In this document: positions 1 through 6,268 of the stretch, one piece after another
How positions within the stretch are numbered: position 1 is the first letter of the stretch
Layout of the letters: each line of letters starts with the position of its first letter
DNA from: DATJJW01 sp035491935
Lineage (GTDB): Bacteria > Pseudomonadota > Alphaproteobacteria > ATCC43930 > CGMCC-115725
Assembly (NCBI GenBank): GCA_035491935.1
Contig: DATJJW010000266.1
Coordinates: 1-7,209 of the forward strand
Reading direction: 5' to 3'
Length of the DNA: 7,209 nucleotides
Position numbers and translations under genes: made by a program
Notes under the pieces: generated by a model
What the model saw: only the letters and a program-made list of their open reading frames with translations
The model's database searches: none
Told to the model about the DNA's origin: nothing

Positions 1-1
1 A

Positions 2-78
<77 letters not shown>

Positions 79-102
79 AATTCCTAAATCTACCCGATCA
101 AT

Positions 103-127
103 AAAGGCTGCCAACCGGCGGCCTTTT
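103..127 (+). terminator. Rho-independent terminator of tRNA-fMet
   Basis: A ten-base-pair stem (103-112 with 117-126, one G-T wobble) closes a four-base AACC loop. It is flanked by an A run on the left and TTTT (124-127) on the right, so it could work on either strand. It lies just after the tRNA and before the aldolase leader, so it most likely ends the tRNA transcript. Confidence 0.85.
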
Positions 128-183
128 GCGTTTAGCCGAAACCTGATAGCCTGGGCGATCGGTCGGAAAAGCTCGCGCGCGCC

Positions 184-205
184 TCGGCGGCGTTAGACCC
201 GCCGA
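184..205 (+). other. GC-rich hairpin in the aldolase leader
   Basis: An inverted repeat pairs 184-190 (TCGGCGG) with 199-205 (CCGCCGA) around an eight-base loop. No T tract follows, so it is not a typical terminator. It sits about 80 bases before the aldolase start, in a 159-base stretch (128-286) where I found no convincing promoter or small gene. It may be a leader structure or simply a result of high GC content. Confidence 0.3.
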
Positions 206-286
206 TCATCAGATGAAGTGCCTTTGTTCGCCGCACCGCAACCCACAGGGCTTAAGAGCCGATGCGGGGCAATACGGGAGAGGGCA

Positions 287-1183
287 ATGTCAAACGACGA
301 CATGCGGAGCCAGATGGCATCCAAGCCCGGCTTCATGGCCGCGCTGGACCAAAGCGGCGGCTCGACGCCAGGCGCATTGCGCCTCTATGGCATTCCTGAA
401 AGCGACTATGGTGACGAAGCCGAAATGTTTCGGCTGATGCATGAGATGCGCGTCAGGATCATGACCGCGCCGGCGTTTACCGGAGACAAGGTCATTGGGG
501 CCATCCTCTTCGAAGGAACGATGGATGGCGCGGTGCGGGGCATTTCAACGCCTGCTTACGTCTGGCAGGAACGCGGTGTCGTTCCTTTCGTCAAAGTCGA
601 CAAGGGCCTGGAAAAGGAGGCTGACGGCGTCAGCCTCATGAAGCCCATCACGGATCTGGACACCGTACTGACGCGGGCGGTGAAGCTCGGTGTCTTCGGC
701 ACGAAGATGCGCTCGACCATTGCCGCAGCTTCCAAGAGCGGCATCGCTGCGATTGTCACACAGCAGTTCGAGGTCGGGGATCGGATCTCGACGCACGGGT
801 TGATGCCGATTCTGGAACCGGAGGTGCTGATCAAGTGCCCCGACAAATCGGAAGCGGAGGCGCTGCTGCTTGAGGCATTGCTGCAGCGGCTCGATCGCCT
901 GCCTGCCGGCCGGCAGGTGATGCTCAAATTGACCATTCCGGATGTCCCCAATTTCTATGCGCCGCTGGTGGAGCATCCTGCTGTGCTGCGGCTCGTGGCG
1001 CTCTCCGGTGGATATCCTCGCGGAGAAGCTTGCCGCCGTTTAACGTCCAATCGCGGCATGATCGCCAGCTTCTCGCGTGCCTTGTTGAATGACCTTAGGC
1101 GATCCATGAGCGATGGCGAATTTGACGAGGCCCTGGCTGAGGCCGTCGACGAGATCTACCAGGCATCGACAACGAAGGTCTGA
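287..1183 (+). CDS. fda: Class I fructose-bisphosphate aldolase
   Basis: A cytosolic 298-residue enzyme that reversibly cleaves fructose 1,6-bisphosphate to dihydroxyacetone phosphate and glyceraldehyde 3-phosphate, by a metal-free Schiff-base mechanism. It matches the short bacterial class I family (about 296 residues) along its whole length. Visible motifs are DQSGGSTPGAL (21-31), FEGTMDG (75-81), KVDKGL (103-108), PILEPEV (174-180), MLKLTIP (212-218) and ALSGGYPRGEAC (238-249). Lys214 in MLKLTIP is the expected Schiff-base lysine. The ATG at 287 was chosen because a purine-rich GGAGAGGG (277-284) precedes it and family members begin near this point. An in-frame ATG at 218 would add 23 residues unlike the family. 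It is the only central-metabolism gene here. Its 3' end faces the dioxygenase gene across 64 bases with no strong terminator visible. It appears intact. Confidence 0.95.
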   Translation: MSNDDMRSQMASKPGFMAALDQSGGSTPGALRLYGIPESDYGDEAEMFRLMHEMRVRIMTAPAFTGDKVIGAILFEGTMDGAVRGISTPAYVWQERGVVPFVKVDKGLEKEADGVSLMKPITDLDTVLTRAVKLGVFGTKMRSTIAAASKSGIAAIVTQQFEVGDRISTHGLMPILEPEVLIKCPDKSEAEALLLEALLQRLDRLPAGRQVMLKLTIPDVPNFYAPLVEHPAVLRLVALSGGYPRGEACRRLTSNRGMIASFSRALLNDLRRSMSDGEFDEALAEAVDEIYQASTTKV

Positions 1184-1247
1184 GAGACTGTTGCGCCGGC
1201 GCCCTGGAATGTCCTGCCCTGGCGTTCGCCTGCTTCTGATGAAATCC

Positions 1248-2216
1248 CTACTCCTTCGCCATTACGAGGTGATTGCCGGGCAGGACATGGACCGGCGCGC
1301 GTGTTCCTTTCGCCGCGGCATCCAGGCGCAGTTGACGAGCGAGCGCCCGATCGGCGGGAGACAGCCAGCTGCGATCATGGCCCCATAGGCTCGGACCGTC
1401 CCGGTATTCGACGGGTTGCCACGCCGCAGGATCGATATTGCGGCCGCCCCAGCCGTATTCGACCATGAAGCCCGAAGGCGACTTGGCATAGAAGGAGGTC
1501 ATGAGGTCGTTGGTATGACGGCCGAGCGTGACGCCGACCGCATCCTCCAGACCTTGAGCCAGGTCATAGCCTTGGCCAACGTCATCGAGAGACAGCAGCT
1601 CGACCATCAGATGATGCAGCCCGTCCTGGCCGGTCTCGACGACCGCGAAGCTGTGGTGACGCCGATTGACGTGAAAGAACCAGGCCTTGAACGGGCGCAG
1701 CGTATAGTCGCTCAGTCGGAAGCCCAGGATGTCCCGATAGAACCGGATGACCGGCTCGGCATGTTTCGCGGTCAACACGACATGGCCGAGACCGAGAGCC
1801 CCGGTGCGGAAGCCGGAGATCGCCCGGCCTGGTACAAAGTCCCCGTCGGCCAGGGCGGCGCCATGGAAGAACTCCAGGCGATTGCCGATCGGATCGGCGC
1901 ACCAGATCAGCGCCGCCACTTGCCGCTGCTGCGCCAAGGTGGCCGGGCCATGGGTCACCGCTACGCCAGCCTGCTCGAGGCGGCCGCCAAGCGCGCTGAG
2001 CGCCGTCGCATCCGCAACCTCCCAGCCATAGACTTGGCAGCCATTGATGGCACCCGTTTCGACAAGGAGGCGCTGCTTGCGGTCGTCCATGCGCAGGCTC
2101 ATCCCTGAAACCCCGCGCTCGGTCACCTGCATGCCGAGCAGCCGGCTGGCGAACGCGGCCCAATCATCCGGCCGATCCGTGACGATACCGGCATAGCCGA
2201 GGGCTTGGATGCTCAT
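1248..2216 (-). CDS. Type I extradiol ring-cleavage dioxygenase (BphC-like, VOC fold)
   Basis: A 322-residue, two-domain vicinal-oxygen-chelate protein expected to open a catechol-type ring beside its two hydroxyls using Fe(II) and O2. The N-terminal half (about 5-120) is the non-catalytic repeat and the C-terminal half (about 140-260) holds the active site. The expected ligands are His145 (GLGHVVL), His202 (GLHHLMVE) and Glu253 (FMVEYGWGG). Second-sphere residues are His187/His188 (RRHHSF), His234 (GRHTND) and Tyr243. This fits the 2,3-dihydroxybiphenyl 1,2-dioxygenase group. About 38 residues follow the WGHD motif near which BphC proteins normally end. The start at 2216 follows a strong GGGAGG six bases upstream. 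An in-frame ATG at 2252 lacks such a site and would add 12 residues. The gene lies 58 bases after the monooxygenase and is probably co-transcribed with it. The true substrate is unknown. Confidence 0.9.
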   Translation of the reverse strand: MSIQALGYAGIVTDRPDDWAAFASRLLGMQVTERGVSGMSLRMDDRKQRLLVETGAINGCQVYGWEVADATALSALGGRLEQAGVAVTHGPATLAQQRQVAALIWCADPIGNRLEFFHGAALADGDFVPGRAISGFRTGALGLGHVVLTAKHAEPVIRFYRDILGFRLSDYTLRPFKAWFFHVNRRHHSFAVVETGQDGLHHLMVELLSLDDVGQGYDLAQGLEDAVGVTLGRHTNDLMTSFYAKSPSGFMVEYGWGGRNIDPAAWQPVEYRDGPSLWGHDRSWLSPADRALARQLRLDAAAKGTRAPVHVLPGNHLVMAKE

Positions 2217-2274
2217 GACCGCCTCCCTTCTGGCGCGGCTTGTGCCGGCCATGCCCTGATGCGGGGCTTTGCTG

Positions 2275-3480
2275 CTATTCGAGCGGCAGGTTCACCGCGT
2301 CATAGCGGAACAGCCATTCGTAGCGTTCCGCGATCTTCTCTTCCTGCCATTCCGTGTCGACGTAATGCTGCGCGTCGGCGGCGCTCGACATGGCGCGGTT
2401 GTGGAAGCGCTTGCCGTTGGCGGCAGAGCCGAGCACGACTTTGGCGGTGCGGTCCATGCGCAGGCGTTCATAGGCGGCCAATGCCGCCTCGACCGAGCCG
2501 GTGAAATGCTCGAGGCACCGCGCCAGGATGAAGCCGTCCTCGATCGCCATCACCGCGCCCTGGGCCAGGAACGGCAATGCCGCGTGACAGGCATCGCCCA
2601 GCAGCGTTACGCGACCTTCCGTCCAGCGTGCCATCGGCTCGCGGCTGAGCAGGGCCCATTTAAAGGGCTGGTGCAGCTTGCGGATGACCGTCTGGATGTC
2701 CTGATGCCATCCCTTGAAATCGGCCGCGCATTCTTCCTGCGACCCCCGTTCGGTCCAGGATTCGACCTGCCAATCGTCACGCTCGGCCGCACCTACGAAA
2801 TTGAAGAGCTGGCCGCTGCGCAGCAGGTAGTGGACGATATGACCGCCGGGGCCGACCCAATTGGTTCCGACGGGCCGGCGCAGATGCTCCGGCAACTCGT
2901 CCGCCGGCACCAGGCCACGCCAGGCGATGTAGCCGGTGAAGCTCGGCTTGTCCTGGCCGAACAGGTTCTGGCGGATGACGGAATGCACCCCGTCTGCGCC
3001 GACGACGACATCGGCGGTGACGGGATCATGCCCAGCGAAATGGACCCGCGCGCCGTCACAGGTCTGTTCGACGCCGGTGCAGCGCGCATTGAGGCGGATG
3101 GCATCGGGCGCCCGTTTGCGCACCGCCTCGACAAGGAGGCCGTGCAGGTCGGCGCGATGGATCATGAAATAGGGAAAGCCGTATTTCGCGACAGAGGTGG
3201 CGCCGAGATCGAACAGCTTCCACGTCTGCCCCGTGCTCCAGAGCCGGATCTCCTTGCCGTCCATCTCGGTGCAGACGGCGCGGATTTCTGCTTCCAAGCC
3301 CAGTTCGAACAGCACGCGTGCACCGTTGGCGCTGACCTGGAACCCGGCGCCGATCTCGCCCAACTGCGGCGCCTGTTCATAGACCGCGACGTCAAAGCCT
3401 CGTTGGAGTAGCGACAAGGCTGCGGTGAGGCCGCCAATGCCTGCGCCGACGATCACTACCTTTGGCTTGGCTGCCGTCAT
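2275..3480 (-). CDS. FAD-dependent aromatic-ring monooxygenase (salicylate / 6-hydroxynicotinate hydroxylase-like)
   Basis: A 401-residue class A flavoprotein that would hydroxylate an activated aromatic ring with NAD(P)H and O2. The Rossmann FAD fingerprint GAGIGG is at 12-17, followed by an acidic residue at the end of the second strand (YEQAP, 34-38). The DG motif is GADGVHS (161-167). The GD motif is GDACHAALPFLAQGA (295-309), followed by AIEDG. The AQGA form and the closing FRYDAVNLPLE resemble 6-hydroxynicotinate 3-monooxygenase (NicC) and 3-hydroxybenzoate 6-hydroxylase. Members of this group may simply hydroxylate, or may replace a carboxylate with a hydroxyl, and the sequence does not decide which. 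Length is normal and no damage is seen. A GGGTGGGA stretch precedes the ATG at 3480. It is the first gene of the minus arm, transcribed divergently from the IclR regulator and followed by the ring-cleavage dioxygenase, which would use its diol product. Confidence 0.9.
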   Translation of the reverse strand: MTAAKPKVVIVGAGIGGLTAALSLLQRGFDVAVYEQAPQLGEIGAGFQVSANGARVLFELGLEAEIRAVCTEMDGKEIRLWSTGQTWKLFDLGATSVAKYGFPYFMIHRADLHGLLVEAVRKRAPDAIRLNARCTGVEQTCDGARVHFAGHDPVTADVVVGADGVHSVIRQNLFGQDKPSFTGYIAWRGLVPADELPEHLRRPVGTNWVGPGGHIVHYLLRSGQLFNFVGAAERDDWQVESWTERGSQEECAADFKGWHQDIQTVIRKLHQPFKWALLSREPMARWTEGRVTLLGDACHAALPFLAQGAVMAIEDGFILARCLEHFTGSVEAALAAYERLRMDRTAKVVLGSAANGKRFHNRAMSSAADAQHYVDTEWQEEKIAERYEWLFRYDAVNLPLE

Positions 3481-3565
3481 GTCATCCCACCCTGTCTTGG
3501 CTTCCTTCGACTGGCGGCGGCCAGAGAAGGTCCGATCGCCAGGAAGCTTGATCGCTTTGCCTTTG

Positions 3566-3593
3566 AGAGTAATAAGTGATTATGCATTGTCAA
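3566..3593 (-). promoter_or_regulatory. Candidate promoter for the monooxygenase-dioxygenase arm
   Basis: On the minus strand a perfect TTGACA (-35) lies at 3593-3588. The best -10 at 16-base spacing is TACTCT (3571-3566), which matches the consensus at only three of six positions. A good -35 with a poor -10 would suit a promoter that needs an activator or lies under a regulator. It would leave an untranslated leader of roughly 80 bases before the start at 3480. Only the TTGACA is clear. The rest is inference. Confidence 0.35.
3572..3583. promoter_or_regulatory. Candidate IclR-type operator, site A
   Basis: A perfect inverted repeat, ATAA-GTGA-TTAT, sits inside the AT-rich part of the divergent intergenic region and between the -35 and -10 of the proposed minus-strand promoter. 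Its centre is 35 bases from that of the larger palindrome at 3606-3619. IclR-family proteins often bind short AT-rich palindromes beside their own gene. The arms are only four bases, so chance cannot be excluded. Confidence 0.35.
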
Positions 3594-3601
3594 TTCTAAT
3601 T

Positions 3602-3610
3602 TGCTATAAA
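3602..3610 (+). promoter_or_regulatory. Candidate extended -10 promoter of the IclR gene
   Basis: TGCTATAAA forms an extended -10 element (TG, one base, then TATAAA), which can work without a good -35. No convincing -35 lies 16-18 bases upstream. Transcription would start near 3617, about 78 bases before the regulator's start codon. The element overlaps the palindrome at 3606-3619, as expected if the regulator represses its own gene. Confidence 0.45.
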
Positions 3611-3619
3611 TGAATTTAT
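3606..3619. promoter_or_regulatory. Candidate IclR-type operator, site B (14-bp palindrome)
   Basis: ATAAAT-GA-ATTTAT is a perfect inverted repeat with six-base arms and a two-base centre, covering the -10 and presumed start of the regulator transcript. With one flanking base it contains TATAA-N4-ATTTA (3605-3618), which recurs before the UbiD gene. It is the strongest operator candidate here. The rest of the 214-base intergenic stretch (3481-3694) shows no gene. Confidence 0.45.
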
Positions 3620-3694
3620 GTGTCGTCTCGCGACCGGGGCGCCGCTGCGCTATACCGGGTGCGTACGGATAGATATTGACGACGGGGATGTGCC

Positions 3695-4534
3695 TTGGCC
3701 AGACAAGCGAAACGCTCCACCTCGGAAGGAGGCTCCAACCTCACGGACCTCGGCGCCGCGCGAGAGGCCTCGCAGCGTTCGATCCAATCGGTCGAGTTCG
3801 GCTTCCGTCTCATCCGATGCCTGGAGGAATCGCCGGAACCGCTGTCGCTGAAGGATCTCTCGGCGCGCGCCGGCATGGCGGCCAGCAAGGCGCATCTCTA
3901 CCTGGTCAGCTTCCGTCGCGTCGGGCTCGTGGCGCAGGAAGAGGGCTCGGGTCGTTATTCGCTGGGGCCTTACGCCCTGCAGCTCGGCCTCGCCACGCTG
4001 CGCCGGCTCGATGTCGGGCGGCTGGCGCGGCCGATCCTGCAGGAACTGGCGGCTAATACCGGCGAGGCCGGATATCTGGCGCTCTGGGGCAATCGCGGCC
4101 CTTGCATCATCAGCCAGGTCGACGGCTCCCGCCCGATTCCGATGGCTTTACAGGTGGGATACGTCCTGCCGCTGGTCGGCACGGCGACCGGTCGCATCTT
4201 CCTTTCGTATCTCGCACGCAAGATGACGAACGCCGTGCTGGAGGAGGAGCGCGCCCGGCCGATCGCGTCGGGCCTGCGCTATGACGAGGCGGGTCTGGAG
4301 ACCATCATTGCCGAAACGAGGGCGCGGGGGCTGTCGCGCACCGACGGGCTGCTCAATATCGGCTTCACGGCACTTTCCGCGCCCGTGCTGCGCCACGACG
4401 GCGCGCTGGCCGCTGCCATCACCCTCATCGGCCCATCCAATGGCATGGATGCCAGCTTCACCGGCACTTGTGCCAAGAAGCTGCGCAGTTCGGCCGAAAT
4501 CCTGTCGGCGCAGATGGGCTGGGACCAGGGCTGA
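3695..4534 (+). CDS. IclR-family transcriptional regulator
   Basis: A 279-residue DNA-binding protein that probably controls this catabolic cluster. The N-terminal winged helix-turn-helix spans about 29-90, with the recognition region in LSLKDLSARAGMAASKAHLY (50-69) and the wing around GRYSLGPYALQLG. The rest, from about 100, is the IclR effector-binding domain, including VGTATGRIFLSYL, the hinge GLSRTDGLLNIG and the conserved LSAPVLRHDGALAAAITLIG. The only usable start is TTG at 3695. It has GGGGA (3684-3688) at good spacing, an in-frame TGA lies at 3677-3679, and the next methionines fall inside the DNA-binding domain. The first 28 or so residues are polar and likely disordered. Related proteins such as PcaR, PcaU and PobR sense aromatic acids in beta-ketoadipate and related pathways, so an aromatic effector is likely. 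Whether it activates or represses is not known. Confidence 0.93.
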   Translation: MARQAKRSTSEGGSNLTDLGAAREASQRSIQSVEFGFRLIRCLEESPEPLSLKDLSARAGMAASKAHLYLVSFRRVGLVAQEEGSGRYSLGPYALQLGLATLRRLDVGRLARPILQELAANTGEAGYLALWGNRGPCIISQVDGSRPIPMALQVGYVLPLVGTATGRIFLSYLARKMTNAVLEEERARPIASGLRYDEAGLETIIAETRARGLSRTDGLLNIGFTALSAPVLRHDGALAAAITLIGPSNGMDASFTGTCAKKLRSSAEILSAQMGWDQG

Positions 4535-4551
4535 TCCACCCAAGCCCCGCG

Positions 4552-4588
4552 TTGACAGTTTTCCCGTTCGTTTGTTAGATCGTATAAC
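4552..4588 (+). promoter_or_regulatory. Candidate promoter of the UbiD - molybdenum hydroxylase operon
   Basis: A perfect TTGACA (-35) lies at 4552-4557. At 17-base spacing the -10 would be TTAGAT (4575-4580, three of six). A better hexamer, TATAAC (4583-4588, five of six), is 25 bases away and would need a different -35. One of these probably drives UbiD and the gene after it separately from the regulator gene, whose stop codon is 17 bases upstream of TTGACA. Confidence 0.5.
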
Positions 4589-4602
4589 GTGATTTAATTA
4601 AA
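4583..4602. promoter_or_regulatory. Candidate IclR-type operator before UbiD
   Basis: TATAA-N4-ATTTA (4583-4596) repeats, at the same spacing, the core of the palindrome in the divergent promoter. It is joined to a perfect ten-base palindrome TTTAATTAAA (4593-4602). GTGATT (4589-4594) and AAATGAA (4605-4611) are also shared with the other intergenic region. The site lies at or just after the candidate -10, suiting repression. Low sequence complexity makes chance matches possible. Confidence 0.38.
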
Positions 4603-4661
4603 ACAAATGAAGCGCCCTTCCGAACAAGCAATTGAGGGGGCTTCTCGACGGGGTGGCGGAC

Positions 4662-6221
4662 ATGGACAGCACCAGGCAGACCGAGGCGACCGGCGTGGCG
4701 GTGGATGGCGAGCGCTTTCGCCTAAGGCGTTTCCTCGAATCTCTGCAAGGCACGGATGAGCTGCAGATCGTCGACGATCCCGTCGATCTCGCCGATGTCG
4801 CGCGCATCCTGGAGGACAATGCCCGGGCGGTCTGGTTCAAGCAGGTGGGCCCCGAGCGTGCGGAGCTGGCCGGCAACGTCACCGCCAGCCGCGGGCGCCT
4901 GGCCGCCGCCTTGGGCGTGACGCCCGACAAGCTGCTGCCGGCGATGATGAGCCGGCTGGCATCCCGGCCGCAGATGGTCGAGGTCGCCCGCGAGACAGCA
5001 CCGGTGCAGCAGGTGGTGCTGACCGGCGCCGATGCCGATTTCACCAAGCTGCCCGCCAACCTCCAGCACGGTTTCGACGGCGGCCCCTATATCTCGGCCT
5101 CGATCGACTTCGCCAAGGACCAGCGTACCGGCTTCACCAATGTCGGCGTGCGCCGCCTGATGCTGCGCGGGCGGCAGGAGGCCGGCGTCGACCTGATGTC
5201 GCCTAGCGATCTGCGCATGATCTACCAGGCCTCGGTCGCGCGCGGCGAGAGGCTGCCGGTGAGCTTCGTCGTGGGATGCCATCCGCTCGACTGCATCGCC
5301 GCGACCATGCGCCTGCCGATCGACGAGCTGGGTATCGTCGGTTCCCTGCGCAACGCGCCGACGCCGGTAGTCAAATGCGTCACCAACGGCATCATGGTCC
5401 CGGCCGACGCCGAATACGTGCTGGAGGGCTATGTCGACGAGAAGGGCTATGTCGAGCCCGAAGGTCCCTATGGCGAGTTCCTGGGCTATTATGGCGGGGT
5501 CAAGCACAACCCGGTCTTCCACTTGACCGCGATCACCCATCGCCGCGACCCGCTGTTCCAGACCATGACGATCAGCGGCAAGTCGATGGGCGCCACCGAC
5601 ACGGCGATGCTCTCGGCGCTCCGCACCGAGGTCATGATCTGGCGCGCGCTCGAAGGGGCCGTGCGCCAACCGCTCGCCGTCTATGCCACCGGCTCCAGCG
5701 GCGGCATGTTCAATGTGCGCATCGCACTGCGCCAGATCGTGCCGGGCGAGGCGCGCAACGCCATTGCGGCCGCCTTCGGCAGTCTGGCCAACGTCAAGAA
5801 CGTCTTCGTCGTCGATCCGGACATCGACATCTTCTCCGACCAGCAGATCGACTGGGCGCTGGCGACGCGCTTCCAGGCCAATCGCGACCTGGTGGTCGAT
5901 GACGGCTTCCGCGCCTTGCCGCTCGACCCGTCGCTGGCCGGCGGAAGGATTGGCGCCAAGGCGGGCTTCGATCTCACCTGGCCCTTCGGCATGGAGGACA
6001 AGCTGGAGCGCCACGTGCCCGCGCCGCCCGAGCATAAGGGCAAACGCTTCGACAGCGTCGAGGCGGCATTGGCCGATGGGCCGAAATTCTTCGAGGAATT
6101 GATGGACGCCATCGGCAGCCGCGATGGCCGCGAGGTCGTGGTGATGCTCGAAGGCTGGCGTGGGGGCGGCAGGCTCAGCCGCGATGAGAGGGGCCGCTAC
6201 AGGCTGGACGGCGACCGTTGA
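4662..6221 (+). CDS. UbiD-family prenylated-FMN-dependent decarboxylase
   Basis: A 519-residue, probably oligomeric cytosolic enzyme that would remove (or reversibly add) a carboxyl group on an aromatic, heteroaromatic or unsaturated acid, using prenylated FMN made by UbiX. By alignment from memory with Aspergillus niger Fdc1, the catalytic triad is Arg165 (TNVGVRRLM), Glu267 and Glu272 (PEGPYGE). The cofactor metal ligands Asn160 and Glu222 (DELGIVG) are also in place. The position of the third metal ligand, a histidine in Fdc1, is Asp183 here (SPSDLRMI). The C-terminal part (DIDIFSDQQIDWALATR, 387-403) completes the fold, so the gene is full length. The ATG at 4662 follows GGGGTGG (4650-4656). 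In-frame TTG 4632 and GTG 4653 are less likely. No UbiX gene lies in the window. It is followed 29 bases later by the Mo hydroxylase subunit. Substrate not determinable: aromatic acid, pyrrole/furan or N-heterocyclic carboxylates are all possible. Confidence 0.92.
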   Translation: MDSTRQTEATGVAVDGERFRLRRFLESLQGTDELQIVDDPVDLADVARILEDNARAVWFKQVGPERAELAGNVTASRGRLAAALGVTPDKLLPAMMSRLASRPQMVEVARETAPVQQVVLTGADADFTKLPANLQHGFDGGPYISASIDFAKDQRTGFTNVGVRRLMLRGRQEAGVDLMSPSDLRMIYQASVARGERLPVSFVVGCHPLDCIAATMRLPIDELGIVGSLRNAPTPVVKCVTNGIMVPADAEYVLEGYVDEKGYVEPEGPYGEFLGYYGGVKHNPVFHLTAITHRRDPLFQTMTISGKSMGATDTAMLSALRTEVMIWRALEGAVRQPLAVYATGSSGGMFNVRIALRQIVPGEARNAIAAAFGSLANVKNVFVVDPDIDIFSDQQIDWALATRFQANRDLVVDDGFRALPLDPSLAGGRIGAKAGFDLTWPFGMEDKLERHVPAPPEHKGKRFDSVEAALADGPKFFEELMDAIGSRDGREVVVMLEGWRGGGRLSRDERGRYRLDGDR

Positions 6222-6238
6222 GCGTCGACCGGCATACT

Positions 6239-6268
6239 GGCGGCGGGCATATGGGCGGCGGGCATATG
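6239..6268 (+). repeat. Perfect 15-bp tandem duplication at the Mo-hydroxylase start
   Basis: The 15-mer GGCGGCGGGCATATG occurs twice in direct succession (6239-6253 and 6254-6268). Being a multiple of three, it keeps the reading frame and copies both the start codon and the G-rich bases before it, so there are two equally placed ATG starts, giving MGGGHMGGYIG or MGGYIG. It lies in the short gap after UbiD. Confidence 0.9.

Noticed and set aside
218..286. Upstream in-frame extension of the aldolase (ATG at 218)
   Set aside because: The 23 extra residues do not resemble the family and no good ribosome-binding site precedes 218, while 287 has a strong one.
1193..1202. GCGCCGGCGC palindrome between the convergent aldolase and dioxygenase genes as a terminator
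   Set aside because: It has no loop to form a stable hairpin and no T tract on either side. The 7-bp direct repeat GCCCTGG (1201-1207, 1217-1223) nearby is too short to interpret.
2269..3411. Plus-strand open frame of 380 codons opposite the monooxygenase
   Set aside because: The minus strand encodes a complete flavoprotein with all three FAD motifs. The plus frame has no recognisable domain.
3587..3610. TTGTCA with TATAAA as a plus-strand -35/-10 pair
   Set aside because: The spacer is only 12 bases, too short for a sigma70 promoter. The TATAAA is better read as an extended -10.
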